Source: Pseudomonadota bacterium (lineage in GTDB: Bacteria > Myxococcota_A > UBA796 > SXON01). From it: 35,177 nt of DNA. The position numbers were made by a program, and so were the translations under genes. The notes below the pieces were generated by a model. That model was not told the origin of the DNA and did no database searches. It saw nothing but the letters and a program-made list of their open reading frames with translations. Position 1 is the first letter of the stretch; every line of letters starts with the position of its first letter. The stretch lies in NCBI GenBank assembly GCA_030684355.1, contig JAUXTN010000023.1, positions 1 through 35,177 on the forward strand, given 5' to 3'. This document shows, in pieces, positions 7,070 through 14,106 of this stretch.

Positions 7070-8890
7070 ATGCTCGTCCTCATGGCCCTCGCGGCCCTGG
7101 CCGCCACGCCGCTGGTGGTCACCACCACCCCGGTGCCGCTCGCCCCCATCGAGCGCGACGCCGACAACAACGGCATCCCCGACGGGTGGACCCGCGAGAC
7201 GACGGCCGGCGCGATCACCGTCGCGACGACCACCGGCCCCGCGGGGACCGTCGCCCGGATCGCCTACACCGCCGGGACCAAGGGGCACCTCTGCAGCGCC
7301 CGGGTGCCCGTCTCGCCGGGCGCGACCGTCACCCTCGCCTCCGTCGTGCGCGGCGAGCCCTCCCTCGGCGACGTGACCGCGCTGCACCTGCACCTCGACG
7401 GTCCCGACGGCGTGCTCCACACCGCGCGGCGCCGCATCGATGTCGGCGACGTCGGGTGGGACCCCGTGGACATGCGCGCCACGGCCCCCGAGGGCACCCT
7501 CGGCGCCCGCGTGTGCCTCGAAGTGCAGATGATGAAGGCGGACCAGCCCGGCGCCCTCCTCCTCGCGCCCATCGTGCTCTCCGAGCTCCGCGCCACCTCG
7601 CGCACCTCCTCGTTGCCGCTCAAGCGCGTCCTGCTCGTGAGCGTCGAGACCCTCCGTCGCGACCACGTGCACGCCTACGGCTACCCGCGCCTCACCACCC
7701 CCACCCTCGACGGGCTCGTGGCCGGCGGCACCTCCTACGATCGGCACTGGGCCTCGGCGCCCTACACCCACCCCTCGCTCGCCTCGCTGGTCACCGGGCT
7801 CCTCCCCACCCAGCTCGGCTTCGTGGACAACATCCCCACGATCAGCGGCGACTCCCTCACCGCCGCCCAGCTCTTCGCGAAGAGCGGCTACGTGACCGCC
7901 GCGTTCAACGTCCAATACGTGCTCTCGAACCGCTACGGGCTCAACCGCGGCTTCCATTATTATCGCAACCACCCCAACGACGTGCCCGCCGCCCGGCTCA
8001 CCGAGGAGGTCCTGCCCTTCCTCGAGGAGCACGGCGACGACAACCTCTTCTTGTGGCTGCACTACTTCGACCCGCACGGGCCCTACCGCCCGCCCGCGGG
8101 CGTGCGCGAGCGCTTCCAGGGCGACCAACTCTGGCAGGCGGACACCGCCACGTTCAAGCCCGGCACCGCGCAGGAGGGCAGCCCGGACATCCCACCCTAC
8201 GTGCTCGACAAGGGCCAGACCGAACGCCGCCACTACGTCGCCGGCTACGACGGCGACATCAACACCTTCGACGAGGAGCTCGGCAAGATCGTCCGCTACG
8301 TCAAGACCAAGGGGTGGGCCGACGACACCGTCATCGTCGTCACCGCGGACCACGGGGAGAGCCTCGGCGATCACGGGCGCACCTTCTGCCACGGCTCGCT
8401 CTACGAGCACGACCTGCACGTGCCGATGGTGATGTGGGGCCCCGGGCGCGTGCCATCGGCCAGGCGTGTCACCGCCGAGACAAACCACGTCGACGTGCTC
8501 CCGACCCTGCTCGCCTACGCCGGGTTGCCCATCCCCGCGGGCCTCCAGGGCGCGAGCCTCCTGGGTGTCACCACGGCGCGGCCGGCCGGGAGCCTGCCCG
8601 CGAACCTCGCGGTCGTCGGGCGCGGCGATCGCTTGCGTTGGGCGGTGCGCGACGGCGCGACCAAGGTGCTCGTCGACCGCGACGGGCGCCTCGCGGCCGC
8701 ATGGGACCTCGCGACCGACCCCACCGAGCTGCGCGACCTCATCGGGCTCCCCAGCAAGCAGGCCCGGGCGCTGGCCAAGACGGTGCAGGCCTGGCTCGCC
8801 ACGGGCGCATGGAAGCCGCCGGAGACGCGCGAGCAGACGCTAGACGACGAGGACGTCGCGAGGCTGCGGGCGTTGGGGTACGTCGAGTAG
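7070..8890 (+). CDS. Exported sulfatase-like hydrolase with N-terminal beta domain and Thr at the nucleophile position
   Basis: 606 residues from ATG 7070 (an in-frame GTG at 7049 is less likely because the -10-like element lies downstream of it). MLVLMALAALAATPLV is a cleavable signal peptide. DADNNGIPDGW near residue 27 is a Ca-binding-type linker leading to a jelly-roll-like domain to about residue 175. The catalytic domain starts at VLLVSVETLRRDH, where the first metal ligand is Glu193 instead of the usual Asp. The segment YTHPSLASLVTG holds Thr233 where true sulfatases have a Cys or Ser within C/S-x-P-x-R; the Arg is also absent, so formylglycine formation is not expected. ADHGESLGDHG (Asp427, His428) supplies the other metal ligands. 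The end LRALGYVE is typical of the family. A phospho- or phosphonate-ester hydrolase or transferase is as likely as a sulfatase. Confidence 0.85.
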   Translation: MLVLMALAALAATPLVVTTTPVPLAPIERDADNNGIPDGWTRETTAGAITVATTTGPAGTVARIAYTAGTKGHLCSARVPVSPGATVTLASVVRGEPSLGDVTALHLHLDGPDGVLHTARRRIDVGDVGWDPVDMRATAPEGTLGARVCLEVQMMKADQPGALLLAPIVLSELRATSRTSSLPLKRVLLVSVETLRRDHVHAYGYPRLTTPTLDGLVAGGTSYDRHWASAPYTHPSLASLVTGLLPTQLGFVDNIPTISGDSLTAAQLFAKSGYVTAAFNVQYVLSNRYGLNRGFHYYRNHPNDVPAARLTEEVLPFLEEHGDDNLFLWLHYFDPHGPYRPPAGVRERFQGDQLWQADTATFKPGTAQEGSPDIPPYVLDKGQTERRHYVAGYDGDINTFDEELGKIVRYVKTKGWADDTVIVVTADHGESLGDHGRTFCHGSLYEHDLHVPMVMWGPGRVPSARRVTAETNHVDVLPTLLAYAGLPIPAGLQGASLLGVTTARPAGSLPANLAVVGRGDRLRWAVRDGATKVLVDRDGRLAAAWDLATDPTELRDLIGLPSKQARALAKTVQAWLATGAWKPPETREQTLDDEDVARLRALGYVE

Positions 8891-8893
8891 GCG

Positions 8894-9964
8894 CTACAGC
8901 TCGAACTTTCCGAGGGCGCCGAGGTCGCGGAAGGCCTCGACCAGCCGCGTGGCCATCCCGCGCTCGCCGAGGTGGGTCCAGCCGCGGGGGTCGATGTACT
9001 TCTTGTTGGGCTTGTCCTCGCCCTCGGGGTTCCCGATCTGGCTCTGGAGGTACGGGCTCTTCTCGTCCATGTACTGCTTGATCGGCCGGGTCCACGCCCA
9101 CTGGGTGTCCGTGTCGATGTTCATCTTGATGACGCCGTAGGAGACGGCCTCGCGGATCTCCTCGGGGGTCGAGCCGGAGCCGCCGTGGAACACGAAGTCC
9201 ACGGGCTTCGCGCCACCGCCGCGGAGGCGACGGATCTCGTCCTGGCTGTTTTTCAGGATGGACGGCGTGAGCTTGACGTTCCCCGGCTTGTAGACGCCGT
9301 GCGTGTTCCCGAACGAGGCGGCGATCGTGAAGTTCCCCACGGGCCTCAAGGCGTCGTACGCCGCGAGCACGTCCGCCGGCTGCGTGTAGAGCTTCGCGTT
9401 GTCGACGGCGGAGTTGTCGACGCCGTCCTCCTCGCCGCCGGTCACGCCGAGCTCGATCTCGAGCGTCATCTGGATCTGCGCCATGCGCTCGAGCGTGTGG
9501 CGGCAGATCTCCAGGTTCTCGGCGAGGGGCTCCTCGGAGAGGTCGAGCATGTGCGAGGAGTAGAGGGGCTCGCGGTGCGCGGCGTAGTAGCGCTCGCCGT
9601 GCTCGAGGAGGCCGTTGACCCAGGGGAGGAGCTTCTTCGCGGCGTGATCGGTGTGGAGGATGACGGGCACGCCGTACGCCTCCGCGAGCGTACGCACGTG
9701 GAGGGCCGCGGCGACGCCCCCGATGATCGCGGCCTGGATGCCGTCCTTCAGGAACTTGCCCGCGTAGAAGTGCGCGCCGCCGTTCGAGAGCTGGATGATG
9801 ATGGGGGCCTGAGCCTCCTTCGCCGCCTGCAACGCCGCGTTCGCACCGTGGGAGCCGATGATGTTCACCGCCGGGAGGGCGCACTCGGCGTCCTTCATGT
9901 AGGCGAACAGGTCCTGGAGCGCGGCTCCGGTCACGACACCGGGCTTCAGCTTCATCTTGGTCAT
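8894..9964 (-). CDS. fba: Class II fructose-bisphosphate aldolase
   Basis: 356 residues, matching class IIA enzymes of the Escherichia coli FbaA type. It cleaves fructose 1,6-bisphosphate to dihydroxyacetone phosphate and glyceraldehyde 3-phosphate in the cytoplasm using zinc. Seen: HTDHAA at 104-109 (catalytic Asp106 and zinc-ligand His107), EIELGVTGGEEDG around 169-181, GNTHGVYKPG (zinc-ligand His), FHGGSGS (zinc-ligand His and phosphate loop) and a KMNIDTDTQWA phosphate-binding segment. ATG 9964 follows a GAGGAGAG Shine-Dalgarno. Its stop lies 3 bases from the stop of the convergent sulfatase-like gene. The leader of about 70 bases contains two strong hairpins, which suggests post-transcriptional control. 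Confidence 0.96.
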   Translation of the reverse strand: MTKMKLKPGVVTGAALQDLFAYMKDAECALPAVNIIGSHGANAALQAAKEAQAPIIIQLSNGGAHFYAGKFLKDGIQAAIIGGVAAALHVRTLAEAYGVPVILHTDHAAKKLLPWVNGLLEHGERYYAAHREPLYSSHMLDLSEEPLAENLEICRHTLERMAQIQMTLEIELGVTGGEEDGVDNSAVDNAKLYTQPADVLAAYDALRPVGNFTIAASFGNTHGVYKPGNVKLTPSILKNSQDEIRRLRGGGAKPVDFVFHGGSGSTPEEIREAVSYGVIKMNIDTDTQWAWTRPIKQYMDEKSPYLQSQIGNPEGEDKPNKKYIDPRGWTHLGERGMATRLVEAFRDLGALGKFEL

Positions 9965-10049
9965 GGCTCTCTCCTCGGGAAGCCCCCGCGGTGGACGGGG
10001 GCGGACGGTGCCCCCTCGCCGGGAGGCCTGTGGGCGAGGGCCGAAGATA
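9965..10049 (-). promoter_or_regulatory. fba promoter and structured 5' leader
   Basis: On the minus strand TATCTT (10049-10044) is a -10 candidate, placing the start near 10037. The leader then holds two inverted repeats: CCCTCGCC 10013-10020 with GGCGAGGG 10033-10040 (12-base loop), and GCCCCCG 9982-9988 with CGGGGGC 9996-10002 (7-base loop). The Shine-Dalgarno lies just after the second hairpin. No -35 is clear. Confidence 0.4.
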
Positions 10050-10164
10050 ACTCAGAGGCCCCGAGAATGGCCCGACCGCGTAGTTTAGGGCCGGCCCGGC
10101 CCGCGAGGCGGTCGTGACCGCGTCGTCGCCCGAACGAGCGAAGCGTGCCGACGGGTTCCACCTC

Positions 10165-10195
10165 GGTGACAACTTATGGCAAAGTCCCGGTCACC
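10165..10195. promoter_or_regulatory. Inverted repeat around a possible promoter of the MopE-repeat gene
   Basis: GGTGAC at 10165-10170 and GTCACC at 10190-10195 flank a 19-base centre containing TATGGC (10175-10180), the only -10-like hexamer near ATG 10208. It could be a regulator site over the promoter; the arms are short, so chance is possible. Confidence 0.25.
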
Positions 10196-10207
10196 TCTGG
10201 GAGCCTC

Positions 10208-13165
10208 ATGCGCCTCACCCTCCTCCTTGCCTCGCTCTTCCTGGCCGGCTGCACCGACGGTGGGGACCCGAAGGAGACCGGTACGGGCCCGGGCACCGAC
10301 CTCGTGGATGCCGACGACGACGGCTACCTCGCCTCCGTCGATTGTGACGAGGCCGACGCGGCGATCCACCCGGGCGCCGCCGAGACGTGCGACGGGGTGG
10401 ACGAGGACTGCGACACCGTCGTCGACAACGACGTGGGGACGGCCTGGTACACGGACGCCGACGAGGACGGCTACGGCGACCTCGCGACGGAGCAGCTCGC
10501 CTGCGAGCAGCCGGCCAACACCGTGGCCGACGCGACGGACTGCGACGACACGAGCGCCACGTTCAACCCCTCCGCCACGGAGGACTGCGCCGACCCCACC
10601 GACTACAACTGCGACGGCTCGGTCGGCTACGAGGACGGCGATCTCGACGGCGCCGCCGCCTGCCTGGAGTGCAACGACGGCGACGCCACGGTCTACCCGG
10701 GCGCGGCCGAGGCCTGCAACGGCGTGGACGACAACTGCGACGGCGTGGTCGACGAGGGCGCCGGCACGATCTTCTACCTCGACGCCGACGGCGACGGCTT
10801 CGGCGACGCCGCGACCACCGGCACCGCGTGCACGGCCCCCGAGGGCTACGTCGCGAACGCCGACGACTGCGACGACACCAACCCCGGCATCAACCCCGCC
10901 GTCGTCGAGAATTGCGACGACCCCACCGACTACAACTGCGACGGCTCGGTCGGCTACGCGGACGACGACGGCGACGGCGTCGCGGCCTGCGAGGACTGCA
11001 ACGACGCCGACGCGGCGGTGAACCCGAGCGCCACGGAGGTGTGCAACCTCGTGGACGACGACTGCGACGGCTCCGCGGACGAGGACGACGCCGCCGACGC
11101 CGGCACCTGGTACTACGACGCCGACAGCGACGGGTACGGGCGCTCCAGCCGCAGCACCGTCTCGTGCGACGCCCCCGCGGACTACGTCGCGAGCGGCGAC
11201 GACTGCGACGACCTCGACGACGCCGTGTATCCGGCCGCGACCGAGACCTGCGACGGCGAGGACGACGACTGCGACGGCGACGTGGACGAGGACGACGCCG
11301 TCGACCCCGCCACCTGGTACGCGGACAGCGACGATGACGGCTACGGCGACGCCGACCTGTACGTGCTCGCCTGCGACGCGCCCTCCGCCTACGTCGCGAA
11401 CGCCACCGACTGCGACGACGGGGCGGCGACCACCAACCCCGGGGCCGACGAGACCTGCGACGAGGTCGACAACGACTGCGACGGCTCCGCCGACGAGAGC
11501 AGCGCGGTCGACGCGCCGACCTGGTACGCGGACGTCGACGACGACGGCGCGGGCAACGCGAGCTACTCGACCGTCTCGTGCGACGCGCCGAGCGGGTACG
11601 CCGACAACGACGGCGACTGCGACGACAACGACGACGAGGTGAGCCACCTCCTCCCCGAGTCCTGCGACGGCAAGGACAACGACTGCGACGGCGACTCCGA
11701 CGAGTACGGCGCCAACGGCGAGCTGACCTGGTACGCCGACGTCGACGCCGACGCCTTCGGCGACCCGACGGACCCGCTCGATGCCTGCGATCAGCCCGTG
11801 GGCTACCTCTCCGACGCGACGGACTGCGACGGCTCGCGCGACGACGTGAACCCGGGCGCCCCCGAGGTGTGCGACGCCTCGAACGTGGACGAGGACTGCG
11901 ACGGGAGCGGCGACGAGAGCGGCGCTGAAGGCGAGGCGACCTGGTACGCGGATGTCGACGGCGACGCCTACGGGGACGAGAACGACAGCATCCTGGCGTG
12001 CGACTCCCCCGCCGCCTACGTCGCCGACAAGACCGACTGCGACGACCTCGCCGCCGCCATCAACCCCGCGGCGACCGAGATCTGCGACGCCGGCGAGGAC
12101 GACGAGGACTGCGACGGCCTCACGGATGACGACGACGCCTCCGTGACCGGCACGGCCGTGTACTACCTCGACAGCGACGACGACGGCTACGGGGACGCCA
12201 CCGTCTCGGCCGCCCTCTGTGACAGCTCCGGCTACGCCAGCACCGGCGACGACTGCGACGACGACGACGCGACCACCAACCCGGCCGGCACCGAGGTCTG
12301 CGACTTCGCCGACAACGATTGCGACGGCACGGTCGACGACGGGATCGCCATCGCCGGGACGTACTACCCCGACGAGGACGACGACGGCTTCGGCGACCCC
12401 GCCGGGGTGACCGTCGACGGCTGCGCCGCCCCCGTCGGGTACCGCCTCGACAACTCCGATTGCGACGACGGCGACATCACCGTGCACCCCTACGCCTGGG
12501 AGAACACGACCAACGCCGTGGACGACGACTGCGACGGCGGGACCGACAGCGCGGACACGAGCACGGTCACGGCGGGGCCCCAGACCGACGACTCGTCCGC
12601 CACCGTCACCTTCAGCACGATGACGTTCCCCTTCTGCGGCACCAACCGGACCACCGCGTACATGATCTCGAACGGCCGCGTCACGTTCGGCACCTCCGGC
12701 GACACGGACTACAGCGAGTCCAGCAGCGACTTCGTCGCCGACACCGCCATCGCGCCGCTGTGGGACGACTTCAACCCGGCCTCGAGCTCCGGCGGCGACA
12801 CGTACTACATCCAGTACCCCGACGCCGTGGGCTTCTACTGGGTCGATCTCCGCGAGCTCTCCGCGACCACGACCAACAACTTCTCCGTCGTGCTCTTCGA
12901 CGACGGGCGCATGCTCTTCCAGTACGCGGGCATCGCCTCGACGGACGGGATGGTCGGCTACAGCTGCGCGCCCGGCGGCACGGCGGTCGCCGAGACGGAC
13001 TTCAGCGCGGCTTCCGACGGCCTCGCGGCGGGCCGGTGGGGCATCGGGACGGCCACCGCCACGATGTACTACGAGCTGTTCACGGCGTCGGACAACGACC
13101 TCGACAACCGTGTCATCCGCGTGTGCGGGAACCCGGACAACGCCACCGACAACTGCGAGGAGTGA
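10208..13165 (+). CDS. Large lipoprotein with 12 MopE-type metal-binding repeats and a nidogen-like C-terminal domain
   Basis: 985 residues from ATG 10208 (GGGAG upstream). MRLTLLLASLFLAGC gives lipobox Cys15; in-frame codons upstream would spoil the signal. Twelve units of about 45-70 residues follow, each with a Ca-type loop (DADGDGYGD-like), a DCDD segment, a P-x-A-x-E-x-C segment and a D-x-DCDG-x-x-DE core. This is the 'putative metal-binding motif' named after MopE, a copper-binding surface protein of Methylococcus; whether these repeats bind copper, calcium or neither is not shown here. Units 2 and 4 share DPTDYNCDGSVGY and a 39-bp exact repeat. From about residue 800 the acidic repeats give way to a beta-rich domain (ISNGRVTFGT, IAPLWDDFNP, NFSVVLFDDGRMLFQYAGI) that resembles NIDO domains. 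Extreme acidity and regular Cys suggest a rigid surface rod. Confidence 0.85.
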   Translation: MRLTLLLASLFLAGCTDGGDPKETGTGPGTDLVDADDDGYLASVDCDEADAAIHPGAAETCDGVDEDCDTVVDNDVGTAWYTDADEDGYGDLATEQLACEQPANTVADATDCDDTSATFNPSATEDCADPTDYNCDGSVGYEDGDLDGAAACLECNDGDATVYPGAAEACNGVDDNCDGVVDEGAGTIFYLDADGDGFGDAATTGTACTAPEGYVANADDCDDTNPGINPAVVENCDDPTDYNCDGSVGYADDDGDGVAACEDCNDADAAVNPSATEVCNLVDDDCDGSADEDDAADAGTWYYDADSDGYGRSSRSTVSCDAPADYVASGDDCDDLDDAVYPAATETCDGEDDDCDGDVDEDDAVDPATWYADSDDDGYGDADLYVLACDAPSAYVANATDCDDGAATTNPGADETCDEVDNDCDGSADESSAVDAPTWYADVDDDGAGNASYSTVSCDAPSGYADNDGDCDDNDDEVSHLLPESCDGKDNDCDGDSDEYGANGELTWYADVDADAFGDPTDPLDACDQPVGYLSDATDCDGSRDDVNPGAPEVCDASNVDEDCDGSGDESGAEGEATWYADVDGDAYGDENDSILACDSPAAYVADKTDCDDLAAAINPAATEICDAGEDDEDCDGLTDDDDASVTGTAVYYLDSDDDGYGDATVSAALCDSSGYASTGDDCDDDDATTNPAGTEVCDFADNDCDGTVDDGIAIAGTYYPDEDDDGFGDPAGVTVDGCAAPVGYRLDNSDCDDGDITVHPYAWENTTNAVDDDCDGGTDSADTSTVTAGPQTDDSSATVTFSTMTFPFCGTNRTTAYMISNGRVTFGTSGDTDYSESSSDFVADTAIAPLWDDFNPASSSGGDTYYIQYPDAVGFYWVDLRELSATTTNNFSVVLFDDGRMLFQYAGIASTDGMVGYSCAPGGTAVAETDFSAASDGLAAGRWGIGTATATMYYELFTASDNDLDNRVIRVCGNPDNATDNCEE
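10592..10957 (+). repeat. 39-bp exact direct repeat inside the MopE-repeat gene
   Basis: The 39 bases at 10592-10630 recur exactly at 10919-10957, 327 bases (109 codons) downstream. Together with the similar order of short and long units this suggests a duplicated two-unit block (units 2-3 and 4-5). Confidence 0.8.
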
Positions 13166-13185
13166 ACCTCGTGGATTGACGACTC

Positions 13186-13209
13186 GGGCGGGGCCGCGCG
13201 GCCCCGCCC
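13186..13209. terminator. Perfect 24-bp GC palindrome after the MopE-repeat gene
   Basis: GGGCGGGGCCGC at 13186-13197 is followed directly by its exact reverse complement at 13198-13209. It begins 20 bases after the stop and ends just before the ku -35 element. A strong hairpin is expected in RNA, but there is no T-run. Confidence 0.5.
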
Positions 13210-13213
13210 CCGG

Positions 13214-13241
13214 TTGCCTGTCGAGCCCAAGCCCCTAGCTT
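13214..13241 (+). promoter_or_regulatory. ku promoter: TTGCCT-N16-TAGCTT, leaderless start
   Basis: TTGCCT (13214-13219) and TAGCTT (13236-13241) are 16 bases apart, and the A of ATG 13248 lies 7 bases after the hexamer, at the expected start point. There is no Shine-Dalgarno. This is one of the two best promoter calls in the window. Confidence 0.6.
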
Positions 13242-13247
13242 GGGCTC

Positions 13248-14054
13248 ATGGCACGCACGATCTGGAAGGGGCACATCAGCTTCGGGCTGGTGCAGATCCC
13301 AGTGGGGCTCTACCCGGCGACGAGTGACACGGATCTCGACCTCCACATGGTCGACCGACGGGACATGTCCCCCATCGGGTACAAACGTGTCAACAAGCGC
13401 ACCGGCGAGGAGGTGCCGTCGGAGGAGATCGCCAAGGCGGCGGAGGCCGCCGAGGGCGCCTGGGTGCTCCTCGAGGACGAGGAGATCAAGGCCGCGGGCG
13501 CCGAGAGCACGCGCAGCATCGACATCGTGGCGTTCGTGGACGCCACGGAGCTCGATCCCCGCTACTTCGTGCGGCCCTACTACGTCGCGCCGGAGAAGCG
13601 CACCGCGAAGGCCTACGCGCTCCTCCGCGAGACCCTGCGGCGGAGCGGCAAGATCGGCATCGCCAAGGTGGTGCTGCGCACGCGCCAGTACCTCGGCGCC
13701 CTGATCGTGCGGGGTGACATCCTCGTGCTCGAGCTGCTCCGCTACGCCGACGAGATCCGTGATACCGGCGAGTTCGACCTGCCGAAGGGCGACTTGGAGG
13801 CGCTCGGGGTCGGGGACAAGGAGCTGAAGATGGCGGAGCTCCTCGTGGCGTCGCTCGAGGAGCCCTGGAACCCCGACCAATACCATGACGAGTTTCGCGC
13901 CCAGCTCGAGCGTGTCATCGACGAGAAGGCGCGCACGGGCCGGGTCTCGGCGCCCCCCTCCGAGGAGGCCCCGGCACCCGAAGCGATCGACATCATGGCG
14001 CTCCTGAAGAAGAGCCTCGACGCCCAGAAGCAGAAGAAGAAGGAAGAGGCCTGA
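13248..14054 (+). CDS. ku: Ku, DNA end-binding protein of bacterial NHEJ
   Basis: 268 residues, the usual size of bacterial Ku homodimers that encircle DNA ends and recruit LigD. Seen: the family start MARTIWKGHISFGLVQIPVGLY, the conserved segment HMVDRRDMSPIGYKRVNKRTGEEV split over residues 38-61, a YFVRPYYVAPEK core, and GKIGIAKVVLRTRQYL with the LRYADEIR segment. The C-terminus ends in a lysine-rich tail, QKQKKKEEA, which in other bacterial Ku proteins aids DNA binding and threading. ligD follows 52 bases downstream on the same strand, so the two probably form an operon with the YihY-family gene. Confidence 0.96.
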   Translation: MARTIWKGHISFGLVQIPVGLYPATSDTDLDLHMVDRRDMSPIGYKRVNKRTGEEVPSEEIAKAAEAAEGAWVLLEDEEIKAAGAESTRSIDIVAFVDATELDPRYFVRPYYVAPEKRTAKAYALLRETLRRSGKIGIAKVVLRTRQYLGALIVRGDILVLELLRYADEIRDTGEFDLPKGDLEALGVGDKELKMAELLVASLEEPWNPDQYHDEFRAQLERVIDEKARTGRVSAPPSEEAPAPEAIDIMALLKKSLDAQKQKKKEEA

Positions 14055-14106
14055 ACGGGGCCGGGCCGCGCCCCCGTGCGGGTGACACCACCTGGAGGAC
14101 GCACCC

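Noticed and set aside
6540..7376. Plus-strand open frame across the dehydrogenase gene and the start of the sulfatase-like gene
   Set aside because: It is antisense to a clear SDR gene and out of frame with the hydrolase; composition is Arg/Pro/Ser shadow-like.
10208..12560. Regular repeats suspected as a CRISPR or satellite array
   Set aside because: The period follows codons of MopE-type protein units, and units differ at wobble positions; no constant repeat with variable spacers.
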